Shown here in pieces: positions 13,544 through 22,026 of a stretch of DNA of 64,000 bases. This DNA is from a virus, in IMG/VR virus record IMGVR_UViG_3300032313_001465, positions 62,001-126,000 of that record; one strand, 5' to 3'. Position 1 is the first letter of the stretch, and each line of letters begins with the position of its first letter. The notes beneath the pieces were generated by a model. That model was given only the letters and a program-made list of their open reading frames with translations. It did not search any database and had not been told where the DNA came from. Made by a program: the position numbers and the translations under genes.

Positions 13544-14317
13544 ATGAAACAAATATACACCCCAGAAGAAACACAAAAAATGTGGGATAGATTAATTAAT
13601 TATATTAATAATTATATAACTTCCCCCCGCAAAGAAAAACTAATAGAATTCTATCAGAAATATCAAGAAAGAATACTTTTTATGCCTGCCAGTCATTTAA
13701 AACAATATCATAACTGTCATGTATCAGGATATATAGATCATGTGTTAAGAGTTATTGAATGTGCTTTAGACTTACATAAACTTTGGGAAAAACATGGTGT
13801 AGATACTTCAACATATACTCTTGAAGAATTAGTATTCGCAGCATTAAATCATGACTTGGGAAAGTTAGGTGATGAAGAAAATGAAGCATATATCCCACAA
13901 ACCGATACATGGAGGAAAGATAAATTAGGTGAAGACTATATGTTTAATACTAAATTACCTTTTGCATCTGTTCCTGATAGAGGATTATATCTACTACAAT
14001 CACATGGAATTCAATATTCATTTAATGAAATGATTACTATTCAGATACATGATGGTTTATATGATGAAGCTAATAAAAAATATTTAATGGCTTTTACTCC
14101 CGAACAAAAACCAAGGACATCATTACCTTATATCGTTCATCAAGCTGATTTAATGGCAGCTAGAATAGAATTTGAAGTAGAATATTTGCCTAAATTCAGA
14201 AATGATACTCCTAAAAAAGAGAATAATTTTTCTATTAAAAAGGAAAATGGAAATAAGAGTAAAGCATTAGGTTCTATAAAGAGTGAAGGTTTAAAAAATA
14301 TGTTAAACAATATTTAA
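13544..14317 (+). CDS. HD-domain phosphohydrolase
   Basis: A 257-aa protein. 'YHNCHVSGYIDHVLRV' (His56/His59, Asp65-His66) and 'ALNHDLGKLGD' with the His103-Asp104 pair, then 'HGLYDEAN'-type and 'HQADLMAARIEFE' segments, make a metal-binding HD site. HD enzymes hydrolyse phosphate esters of nucleotides or cyclic nucleotides, so roles in nucleotide salvage or degrading a host signal are possible. Similar proteins occur near gp55 in T4-like phages. Immediately upstream of a membrane-protein gene and the late sigma gene. Confidence 0.75.
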   Translation: MKQIYTPEETQKMWDRLINYINNYITSPRKEKLIEFYQKYQERILFMPASHLKQYHNCHVSGYIDHVLRVIECALDLHKLWEKHGVDTSTYTLEELVFAALNHDLGKLGDEENEAYIPQTDTWRKDKLGEDYMFNTKLPFASVPDRGLYLLQSHGIQYSFNEMITIQIHDGLYDEANKKYLMAFTPEQKPRTSLPYIVHQADLMAARIEFEVEYLPKFRNDTPKKENNFSIKKENGNKSKALGSIKSEGLKNMLNNI

Positions 14318-14319
14318 TT

Positions 14320-14592
14320 ATGATTTATTTTATTATTCTCTTATTACTAATTATTGGGGTCTTAGTATTTATTCTTCTTAACCTTTTGAAGAAACAAGAA
14401 AAGATGGAAGACGCTGTCATTTCATATCAGGAGTATATTACCAAACTCACAAACGCTATTAATGAGTCAGATAAACTACTAAATAAGGTAGATGAAAGAG
14501 GAACATTTAGAAGTGATGATGAAGTTGGTTTTTTCTTTACATTTATTAAAAAAATTCAATCCGAGTTGAATGTATTTAAAATTGATCTATAA
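14320..14592 (+). CDS. membrane-anchored coiled-coil protein, 90 aa
   Basis: One strongly hydrophobic N-terminal helix (about residues 2-24) followed by a charged helical region. It starts 2 nt after the HD gene and ends 2 nt before the sigma gene, so the three are probably one transcription unit. Function unknown. Confidence 0.6.
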   Translation: MIYFIILLLLIIGVLVFILLNLLKKQEKMEDAVISYQEYITKLTNAINESDKLLNKVDERGTFRSDDEVGFFFTFIKKIQSELNVFKIDL

Positions 14593-14594
14593 TT

Positions 14595-15374
14595 ATGGTT
14601 GAATTAAAAAGAAAGAAAAAAAGTAAAAATTACTTTACGCAAGAAACAGAAGACGCAATTGTACTATATAATAATACTATAGATACAGATGTTCGCAGTA
14701 AAATATATGGTGATAAAATTCACTATGCTTTTTTTAAGTTAACTGAAAATATAATTCACACCTTTAAATTTTACTATACTGAAGTAGATAATATTGAGGA
14801 TCTTCAGCATGAGATTATAACTTTCCTATTATCTAAAATTCATCTATTCAATCCAGCAAGAGGAGCAAAAGCATACTCATATTTTGGAACTATTGTAAAA
14901 CGATATTTAATTTTAAATAATAAGAAAAATTATAAAAAAAGAATTGAAGTAATTTCAATGAATGGTCATAGTGAAAAAGATAAGGAAAAACTTGAAGAAA
15001 ATATTGCTATAAATTCTTTAAACTCAAATCTAATAGAAAATGAAACGGAAATAGATATTAATGATCCATTATATTCTGATTATACACCAGTAGATAAATT
15101 ATCTAAATTTACTGATTTATGGATAAACTATTGTTCCGATAATTTATTTACTTTATTCCCTAAACCCCAAGATGCTTGTGTGGCAGATGCTATTTTAGAA
15201 TTATTTCGTAGTAGAGAAACTATAGATATTTTTAATAAAAAAGCATTATACATTTATATAAGAGAAATAATAGATGTTAAAGCTCCAAAAATAACTAAAA
15301 TATCAAATATACTACGTGATAATTTTAAAGAAAAATATACATTCTATTTAGAATATGGTTATTTTAAGTTTTAA
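14595..15374 (+). CDS. gp55-like late-transcription sigma factor
   Basis: A 259-aa protein. 'ALFKLTENIIHTF'-like and 'NIEDLQHEIITFLLSKIHLF' followed by 'NPARGAKAYSYFGTIVKRYL' match sigma region 2 as seen in T4 gp55-type factors, which direct host RNA polymerase to late promoters. The rest, including a long acidic insert, is divergent. In T4 gp55 recognises TATAAATA; this window carries a repeated ATATTTAT motif upstream of late genes, consistent with such a factor. The exact promoter recognised is inference. Confidence 0.7.
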   Translation: MVELKRKKKSKNYFTQETEDAIVLYNNTIDTDVRSKIYGDKIHYAFFKLTENIIHTFKFYYTEVDNIEDLQHEIITFLLSKIHLFNPARGAKAYSYFGTIVKRYLILNNKKNYKKRIEVISMNGHSEKDKEKLEENIAINSLNSNLIENETEIDINDPLYSDYTPVDKLSKFTDLWINYCSDNLFTLFPKPQDACVADAILELFRSRETIDIFNKKALYIYIREIIDVKAPKITKISNILRDNFKEKYTFYLEYGYFKF

Positions 15375-15382
15375 ATTGTGTA

Positions 15383-15392
15383 ATATTTATTA
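15383..15392 (+). promoter_or_regulatory. late-type ATATTTAT motif
   Basis: ATATTTATTA ends 3 nt before the start of the gene that opens the baseplate module. Confidence 0.5.
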
Positions 15393-15395
15393 TAA

Positions 15396-15761
15396 ATGAA
15401 ACCTAAAAGTCTAGACGCAATAATATTTGGGAAAAAGAAATTCGGAGATATTTTGGAGGAGATTTATACTAACCAAAAGAAGAAAGAAAATCAAATCTCA
15501 AATTTAATAAATGAATTGAAACCCCTAATCTCGGAAATAGGAGATGCTACTTTAGTGGTTCCCTTAATCAGAGACTATTTAGAAATGGGTATTAAAAATG
15601 ATGAGCAGCTTATAAAAATGGCTACTATTATTCAAAGATCTTTACAATCCTCAGGAACATCATCTGATGAATCATTTGGTATATCAGAAGAAGAAAAACA
15701 ACAACTTTTATCTGATATAAATAAACTTCACGATAAAAATAAAGATAATGGCGAAAAGTAG
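15396..15761 (+). CDS. helical hypothetical protein, 121 aa
   Basis: A soluble helical protein with a basic start and a serine/glutamate-rich C-terminus. It overlaps the needle gene by 14 nt. Position between late sigma and baseplate genes suggests a small morphogenesis factor; no family recognised. Confidence 0.55.
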   Translation: MKPKSLDAIIFGKKKFGDILEEIYTNQKKKENQISNLINELKPLISEIGDATLVVPLIRDYLEMGIKNDEQLIKMATIIQRSLQSSGTSSDESFGISEEEKQQLLSDINKLHDKNKDNGEK

Positions 15762-16995
15762 GTATGGGTTTAGTGCATTAAATAATAATTTAAATTCATC
15801 TACTTCTAATTTAGGAAATAACTTACCTAATGTTAGTGCTAATAATACTGCGGTAAGAGTAAAAAGCATAGTTTTAGATGAAAATCATCCAAGATTTGAT
15901 GAGTTAGGAGGATGGAATGGGTTAGGAACTATAGAATTTCAAAGTGTTGAAAATCCTTTAGAATTAGCTATATATCCTACTGCTCGACCTATTTACCCTA
16001 ATGTAAAAAACTATCCATTAGAAAATGAGATTGTATTTTTAATGTCAATGCCTAATACTGGAATAGGTTCATCAACAACAAGTACTCAAAATTATTATAT
16101 AAGTGTAATATCTCTTTGGAATCATCCACATCATAATGGATATCCTTCAAACCCTAATACACCACCCCCTTCACAACAAAAAGACTATCAACAAACAGGA
16201 GATGGAAGTGTTAGAAGAGTAACAGATCAATCAACTGAAATAAATTTAGGAAAAACATTTAAAGAAAGATCAAATATTCACCCCCTATTACCATTTGAAG
16301 GAGATGTAATTCATGAAGGAAGATGGGGTAATAGTATTAGAATAGGTTCAACTGTTAAAAATACATCCAATACTTGGTCAAATAATGGTACGGATGGTGA
16401 TCCAATATTAATTATTAGAAATGGACAATCAGTAAATGTTAGTCCTGAAGGGTGGATTCCTATTATTGAAGATATTAATAATGATATATCATCACTATAT
16501 ATTACTAGTACTCAAAAATTACCATTAAAATCATCTACTCCTACTGATTATTTTAGTTATAAAATCGACAAACCTGATTCACCTAATCAATATAGTGGTC
16601 CTCAAATAATACTAAATTCAGGTCGTTTAGTATTTAATTCTAAAACAGATCATATATTATTAAGTTCTAAAAAATCAATAAATTTAAATGCTGTTGATTC
16701 TATAAATTTTGATACTGCAGGAAATGTAATAATACAATCTGGAAAATTATTCTTAGGATCAAAAGATGCTACTGAACCTGTATTATTAGGGGATACAACT
16801 ATTAAATTTCTAACAGAATTAGTTAATAGTTTAAATCAATTTATGATTGTATGTTCTAATGCAGTTTCAACAACTCCAGGCACTCCTATAGGTACATTAA
16901 ATGCAGCTGCTACTCAGATGAATGTATTTTTAGAAGATATAATTTCAAACAAAAAGCTTGAAGGTGCCAAGTCTAATAATAACTATACAATATAA
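15748..16995 (+). CDS. gp5-like baseplate hub/needle protein
   Basis: A 415-aa protein. The first ~150 residues look like an OB-fold hub domain ('NEIVFLMSMPN' and 'YYISVISLWNHPHHNGYP'), followed by 'GDVIHEGRWGNSIRIGSTV', the segment usual in phage gp5/VgrG needles. Then comes a repetitive beta region ('KTDHILLSSKKSINLNAVDS') like the triple beta-helix. The internal lysozyme domain of T4 gp5 is missing. Likely role: the central tail spike that pierces the outer membrane. Confidence 0.75.
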   Translation: MAKSRYGFSALNNNLNSSTSNLGNNLPNVSANNTAVRVKSIVLDENHPRFDELGGWNGLGTIEFQSVENPLELAIYPTARPIYPNVKNYPLENEIVFLMSMPNTGIGSSTTSTQNYYISVISLWNHPHHNGYPSNPNTPPPSQQKDYQQTGDGSVRRVTDQSTEINLGKTFKERSNIHPLLPFEGDVIHEGRWGNSIRIGSTVKNTSNTWSNNGTDGDPILIIRNGQSVNVSPEGWIPIIEDINNDISSLYITSTQKLPLKSSTPTDYFSYKIDKPDSPNQYSGPQIILNSGRLVFNSKTDHILLSSKKSINLNAVDSINFDTAGNVIIQSGKLFLGSKDATEPVLLGDTTIKFLTELVNSLNQFMIVCSNAVSTTPGTPIGTLNAAATQMNVFLEDIISNKKLEGAKSNNNYTI

Positions 16996-17930
16996 TGACA
17001 ACATCTAGAAAAACATCTCAAGAAATAGATGCTGAAATTAAAAAGAAAGCAGAAAAAGTTAGAATATCATTAGAAGGATTAAAAACATCTAGTGCTAAAG
17101 ATATTTTAAATGCCGTTCCTACTTCTTTAAAACTAACAGGTACCGCAAAAGTTCCAAAATTAATTTTAAGTTTAGGAATTCAAATATCAACATTATTACT
17201 TCCGCAAGCTTTAAGTTTATTACAAAAATTAAATGTATGTCCTACTGATGCTAAGTTAAAAGAAATAATAAATATAAGAAATGGAATAGTTAGATCACTT
17301 AATAGTATTTCAAAAACATTAAGTGTTTTGACAAAAATAATAGATGGAATTAATACTACTATTTCAACATTAACTGGAATTATTACTGGATTACAAGTAG
17401 CAAAAACAGTAGCTTCAGCCGCAGCCAAGGCATCCCCAGTAGTACCTGGAGCTATTCCTGCAACTTTAAGTGATTTAGGAGATCTTATTAATAAGTTAAC
17501 ATTTTCTACTACAGGTAAAGCTATTATAGAAAACTATAAATCAATAGTAGCTTCTGCCTCGTTATCTATATCAATGGTTAATAAAAATATTCTTCAGATT
17601 ATAACTGTTTTAAATAATATCGATAGTAAAATTAAAACATGTAATAAATATGTTTCAAACGATTTATCAACGATTTCCCCAGATTTAATCAAAATAGCCG
17701 ACCTACAAAAACAAGCAGAAAAAACGCAGAATAATACAACATACAGTGGCTTTATTATTGAAATAGAAAAAGTACCATATACTCCCACTGTAGATCGTAA
17801 ACGTGCAGTAGGTAAAAATCAAGACAACATTACATTAATTCAAACACCACTATCTTTTACAACCGATGATCAGATTTTAATAGAAGAACTCAAAATCATA
17901 ATTGATAAAGATAGCTTAAAAGCGTATTAA
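16995..17930 (+). CDS. probable baseplate/tail structural protein, 311 aa
   Basis: A largely helical protein with long Ser/Thr/Ile/Leu-rich stretches and an alanine-rich centre ('KTVASAAAKASPVVPGAIPA'). It overlaps the needle gene by 1 nt and precedes gp25. I do not recognise the fold; position argues for a hub or tail-assembly protein. Confidence 0.55.
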   Translation: MTTSRKTSQEIDAEIKKKAEKVRISLEGLKTSSAKDILNAVPTSLKLTGTAKVPKLILSLGIQISTLLLPQALSLLQKLNVCPTDAKLKEIINIRNGIVRSLNSISKTLSVLTKIIDGINTTISTLTGIITGLQVAKTVASAAAKASPVVPGAIPATLSDLGDLINKLTFSTTGKAIIENYKSIVASASLSISMVNKNILQIITVLNNIDSKIKTCNKYVSNDLSTISPDLIKIADLQKQAEKTQNNTTYSGFIIEIEKVPYTPTVDRKRAVGKNQDNITLIQTPLSFTTDDQILIEELKIIIDKDSLKAY

Positions 17931-17945
17931 AAGTTTTTTAATCAA

Positions 17946-17955
17946 ATATTTATAA
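17946..17955 (+). promoter_or_regulatory. late-type ATATTTAT motif
   Basis: ATATTTATAA ends 2 nt before the next start codon. Confidence 0.5.
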
Positions 17956-17957
17956 AC

Positions 17958-18302
17958 ATGGACGTAACAAAATTTAAAAAAATAATCAAAGAAGCAGTAA
18001 GAGAATCAATTCAAGAAGAATTAAAAGATATTCTTTTAGAAGCATTAAAATCACCAAAAGGAAATATGGTTAATGAGCAGATAAGAACAACCCCATTATT
18101 AGGCAGTTCTCAAGGTGAAATGAGTCCAATTGATCGTAGAACAGCAATCCAAAATATCTTAGGAGAAACTCAAAGAGCGTTTACTTCTAATGATGTTAAA
18201 ACTTTTGTTCCCACAAGTGTAGACCCAGTAAATGGAACTCTTCCTTCAGGAGATTTAGGTATGGATCAAATAATGAGTTTAATAGGTAAGAATAATAAAT
18301 AG
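17958..18302 (+). CDS. small protein with leader-like helix, 114 aa
   Basis: Starts 'MDVTKFKKIIKEAVRESIQE', an amphipathic helix like those on the cargo-like proteins further downstream, though here it sits in the baseplate module. The rest is polar with no recognised domain. Its stop codon overlaps the GTG start of gp25. Confidence 0.55.
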   Translation: MDVTKFKKIIKEAVRESIQEELKDILLEALKSPKGNMVNEQIRTTPLLGSSQGEMSPIDRRTAIQNILGETQRAFTSNDVKTFVPTSVDPVNGTLPSGDLGMDQIMSLIGKNNK

Positions 18303-18709
18303 TGGCATATAATCCTCGTAGAATATTTCCAATTGATACTAAGCCAAGTACGGCTGTTGGGGTTTCTCTTCCTTTTAATGCTCCAGGAACTTTTTTTTCA
18401 ACCTATACTACTCAAGATGCTATTAGAAATAATTTATTAAATTTTTTCCTTACAAATAGTACAGAGAGATTTTTAAATCCTGATTTTGGAGCTAATCTTA
18501 GATCTTTTATTTTTGAACAAATATCTAATGGAAATATTGAAGGATTAAAAGAAGATATTCAAAGTCAAGTAGCAATATACTTTCCTTCAGTTTCTATAGT
18601 TACTTTGGAAGTACTACAAAATCCGGATAATAATGAAATAATAGTTACTATGCAATATCAAGTAATACACACAGGGATAGTTGATCAAATTCAAATATCA
18701 TTTATATAA
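18302..18709 (+). CDS. gp25-like baseplate wedge protein
   Basis: A 135-aa protein of the GPW/gp25 family: 'QDAIRNNLLNFFLTNSTERF' followed by 'LNPDFGANLRSFIFEQ' is the family signature. gp25 is a conserved wedge component of contractile tails and type VI secretion baseplates. The start is GTG, overlapping the upstream stop. It precedes the gp6-like gene, the same order as in many T4-like genomes. Confidence 0.9.
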   Translation: MAYNPRRIFPIDTKPSTAVGVSLPFNAPGTFFSTYTTQDAIRNNLLNFFLTNSTERFLNPDFGANLRSFIFEQISNGNIEGLKEDIQSQVAIYFPSVSIVTLEVLQNPDNNEIIVTMQYQVIHTGIVDQIQISFI

Positions 18710-18710
18710 A

Positions 18711-20564
18711 ATGGCAGTAAAAAGAAATATAAAATATCTTAATAAAGATTTTACAGAATTTAGAGCTAGTCTTATTGATTATGCTAGAACATATTTTCCA
18801 ACAACCTATAATGACTTCAGTCCATCATCTCCAGGAATGATGTTTATGGAAATGGCAGCATATGTTGGTGATGTTTTATCTTTTTACCTTGATAATCAAA
18901 TTCAAGAAAATTATTTACAATATGCTCGTCAAAATAATAATTTATTTGAGTTAGCATATATGTTAGGATATAAACCCAACGTTACTCAAGTTGCTACTGC
19001 GGATATTGATTTTTTCCAACAGGTCCCATCAAAATTATCAGGTAGTACTTATATTCCTGATTTTGACTATACTCTTTTTATAAACGAGAATGCAGTAATT
19101 TCATCTCCATTAACAGGTGCTTCTAATTTTATTATAGAAGATCCCATAGATTTCTCAGTATCTAGTTCGGCTGATCCTACTGAAGTAAGTGTATATGCTA
19201 TCTCAGCTGGAAACCCAACATTTTTCCTTTTAAAGAAAACAAGAAAAGCAATTTCATCCACAATTAACACTACTACTTTTAGCTTTGGTAGTCCGGTTAA
19301 ATTTTCAACGGTTAATATTAATGCAAATAGAATAGTAGGAATATTAGATGTGATGGATTCTGATAATAATGAATGGTATGAGGTAGATTATTTAGCACAA
19401 GAAACAATTTATGATTCTATAAAGAATACAAATGCGAATGATCCTAATTTTAGTTCGGCAGGAGATACTCCGTATTTATTAAAATTAAAAAAAGTACAAA
19501 GGAGATTTGCAACAAGGTTTATAGATTCTGGATCTTTACAGTTACAATTTGGTGCAGGAACTTCTAGTGATACAGACGAAACAGTAGTACCTAATCCTGA
19601 TAATGTAGGTTTAGGATTGCCATTTGAAAGGCAAAAACTTAATACAGCATATTCTCCTTCTAACTTTATTTTTACTAAAACATATGGAATTGCTCCCTCC
19701 AATACTACTCTAACTGTTAGATATTTAACTGGAGGAGGAGCAACAGCAAATACTCCAGCAAATACATTAACTAAAATCTCAGGAGATATTAAATTTCTTA
19801 AAAACAATCTAAATACAAGTACTGCTAATTATATTTTTGCATCATTAGCAGTAAACAATGCATCCGCAGCTGATGGAGGAGGGGATGGAGATACAATAGA
19901 AGAAATTCGTCAAAATGCCTCTGCTAATTTTAGTACCCAATTAAGAAACGTAACATCAGATGATTATTTAGTTAGAGTACTATCAATGCCTGCCAAATAT
20001 GGAGCCATTGCTAAGGCATTTGTTGAAACAACAAAAGCACAAAACATCTCAGTAGGTGAAACTAATTCAATTTTAGATTTATATGCTTTGAGTTATAATG
20101 CTGATAAAACATTACGAGTCCCTTCTACTGCCCTAAAACAAAACATTTCAACTTATTTATCTCAATATAGAATGATAAATGATGTCGTAAATATAAAAGA
20201 CGGATTTATAATTAATATTGGAGTTAACTTTGAAATAATAGTATTACCCGATTATAATAATAACGAAGTTTTAATTAATTGCATTACTGCTTTAAAAAAT
20301 TATTTTGCTATAGATAACTGGCAAATAAATCAACCTATTCTTTTAAAAGATTTAAATTTATTACTAGATAGAATAGAAGGAGTACAAACAGTAAATAAAG
20401 TAGAAATAGTAAATAAAGTAGGAGAAAATTTAGGATATAGTAAATATGCATATGATATACAAGCAGCAACTATTAATAATGTAGTTTATCCTAGTTTAGA
20501 CCCCAGTATTTTTGAAGTTAAGTATCTCAATACAGATATTGTTGGAAGAGTTAGTAGTTTTTAG
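18711..20564 (+). CDS. gp6-like baseplate wedge protein (baseplate J-like)
   Basis: A 617-aa protein. 'FTEFRASLIDYARTYFPTTY' then 'SPGMMFMEMAAYVGDVLSFY' at residues ~12-60 are characteristic of T4 gp6/J-type wedges, and the C-terminal half has 'GDGDTIEEIRQNASANFSTQ' and 'VTSDDYLVRVLSMPAKYGAI', the baseplate J core. T4 gp6 is about 660 aa. It forms the inner ring that holds the wedges together. The ATG 1 nt after the gp25 stop is used. Confidence 0.85.
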   Translation: MAVKRNIKYLNKDFTEFRASLIDYARTYFPTTYNDFSPSSPGMMFMEMAAYVGDVLSFYLDNQIQENYLQYARQNNNLFELAYMLGYKPNVTQVATADIDFFQQVPSKLSGSTYIPDFDYTLFINENAVISSPLTGASNFIIEDPIDFSVSSSADPTEVSVYAISAGNPTFFLLKKTRKAISSTINTTTFSFGSPVKFSTVNINANRIVGILDVMDSDNNEWYEVDYLAQETIYDSIKNTNANDPNFSSAGDTPYLLKLKKVQRRFATRFIDSGSLQLQFGAGTSSDTDETVVPNPDNVGLGLPFERQKLNTAYSPSNFIFTKTYGIAPSNTTLTVRYLTGGGATANTPANTLTKISGDIKFLKNNLNTSTANYIFASLAVNNASAADGGGDGDTIEEIRQNASANFSTQLRNVTSDDYLVRVLSMPAKYGAIAKAFVETTKAQNISVGETNSILDLYALSYNADKTLRVPSTALKQNISTYLSQYRMINDVVNIKDGFIINIGVNFEIIVLPDYNNNEVLINCITALKNYFAIDNWQINQPILLKDLNLLLDRIEGVQTVNKVEIVNKVGENLGYSKYAYDIQAATINNVVYPSLDPSIFEVKYLNTDIVGRVSSF

Positions 20565-20587
20565 TATAATAAATAAATAAATAAAGA

Positions 20588-21700
20588 ATGGCTGTATATA
20601 AAATTTTCCCTGAAAAAGACGCAACTCTATATTCATTATATGAAGAAATGAATACCGGATTGGATGAAATCCTAGAGGCATCATTAGTTGTAGGAGATTT
20701 AGGTAAACCTGCTCCTCAAGCAAGTAGGTTTTTGATCCAATTTTTCACAAGTGAAATTAACGATGTAATAAACACTAAAATTTCAAGTTCAACTTGGCAA
20801 TCTAATCTAAGATGTTTTGTGGCCAATGAAGACGGATTAAATTTAGATACCACAATTGTGGTATTTCCAGTATCCGGATCATGGAATATGGGAACAGGTA
20901 AGTTTTCTAACTCACCTGAAACTCAAAATGGATGTAGTTGGGTATGGAGAGATTATCAAGGTTCTACTAGATGGACAACTTCTTCTTTTGCAGCTGGAAG
21001 TACAGGTTCATATTCTACATCATCAGATGCTGGTGGAGGAACTTGGTATATTTCAGGTTCATATAGTGGTTCTCAAACATTTGGATATTGGAGTGATAAA
21101 GATATAAACATAAATGTAACTAATGTAGTAAGTGCTTGGTATTCTGGTTCTATTCCTAATAATGGATTTATCCTAAAACAAGATTTAGAATTTGTTGATA
21201 ATGTAAATGTACAACCAAATATAAAATATTTTTCAGTAGATACCCACACTATTTATCCTCCATGTTTAGAATTTAAATGGATAGATTTTACATTTAATAC
21301 TGGTTCATCAACTCAAACTATCATAAATACTATCCCTGCTACTATCTCAGTAGCCGAAAACCCAGGTATTTTTTATCCAAGTAGTATTAATAAATTTAGA
21401 GTAAATGCTAGGCCTACTTACCCTAATAGAGTATTCTCAACATCCTCATATTTTACAAATAATTATTATTTACCTACAAGTTCATATTATGCTGTAAAGG
21501 ATTTGACTACTAATGACTATATAATAGATTTTGATACCCAATATACTAAATTAAGTGCTGATGCTACTAGTAGCTATTTTAATCTTGATATGAGTGGATT
21601 TGAAAAAGAAAGATATTATGAAATCTTTATAAAAACCACTATAGATGGTTCAACATTTGAATTTAATGATAATTTTTATTTTAAAATAGTAAATGGATAA
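20588..21700 (+). CDS. virion (baseplate/fibre) structural protein, 370 aa
   Basis: A beta-rich Gly/Ser/Thr/Tyr-rich protein. The N-terminal part ('ASRFLIQFFTSEINDVI', 'SSTWQSNLRCFVAN', 'DININVTNVVSAWYSGSI') resembles the DNRLRE-type jelly-roll seen in phage and surface proteins. It lies between the gp6-like wedge and the giant fibre, so a baseplate or fibre-network protein is likely. Confidence 0.65.
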   Translation: MAVYKIFPEKDATLYSLYEEMNTGLDEILEASLVVGDLGKPAPQASRFLIQFFTSEINDVINTKISSSTWQSNLRCFVANEDGLNLDTTIVVFPVSGSWNMGTGKFSNSPETQNGCSWVWRDYQGSTRWTTSSFAAGSTGSYSTSSDAGGGTWYISGSYSGSQTFGYWSDKDININVTNVVSAWYSGSIPNNGFILKQDLEFVDNVNVQPNIKYFSVDTHTIYPPCLEFKWIDFTFNTGSSTQTIINTIPATISVAENPGIFYPSSINKFRVNARPTYPNRVFSTSSYFTNNYYLPTSSYYAVKDLTTNDYIIDFDTQYTKLSADATSSYFNLDMSGFEKERYYEIFIKTTIDGSTFEFNDNFYFKIVNG

Positions 21701-22025
21701 GATTAATTTAACAAAAAAAGTATATAGTAAGAATCAATACCCAAAAGTAATTGATACTTCATTTACACAACTAATCGATCCAGTTGTAGATGTTACTCAA
21801 CCTACTATTTCAGTTGAAGATTTCTTTAACTATTATCAGGAATTATTTTATATTATACCTCAGTTTGGAGATATAAATTCTCATGAGTATCTTATAAAAA
21901 CAAGTACTGCATATATAGGTAACGCTCAAAATGATGAATTAATACAATCGTTATTAGAAGAAATAACACAACTTAAAGGTGAAAATGTAAGTTTACTTCA
22001 AACAATTACAACTTTACAAAAATAA
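21693..22025 (+). CDS. small baseplate-module protein with C-terminal coiled coil
   Basis: A 110-aa protein. The C-terminus ('LLEEITQLKGENVSLLQTIT') is a coiled coil; the rest is aromatic and unknown. It overlaps its upstream neighbour by 8 nt and is followed after 1 nt by the giant gene, so it may be a partner or assembly factor. Confidence 0.6.
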   Translation: MDKINLTKKVYSKNQYPKVIDTSFTQLIDPVVDVTQPTISVEDFFNYYQELFYIIPQFGDINSHEYLIKTSTAYIGNAQNDELIQSLLEEITQLKGENVSLLQTITTLQK

Positions 22026-22026
22026 A

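Noticed and set aside
20560-20587. AATAAATAAATAAATAAAG before the 370-aa virion gene as another late motif
   Set aside because: It lacks ATATTTAT and is a simple AT repeat; not counted with the late motif set.
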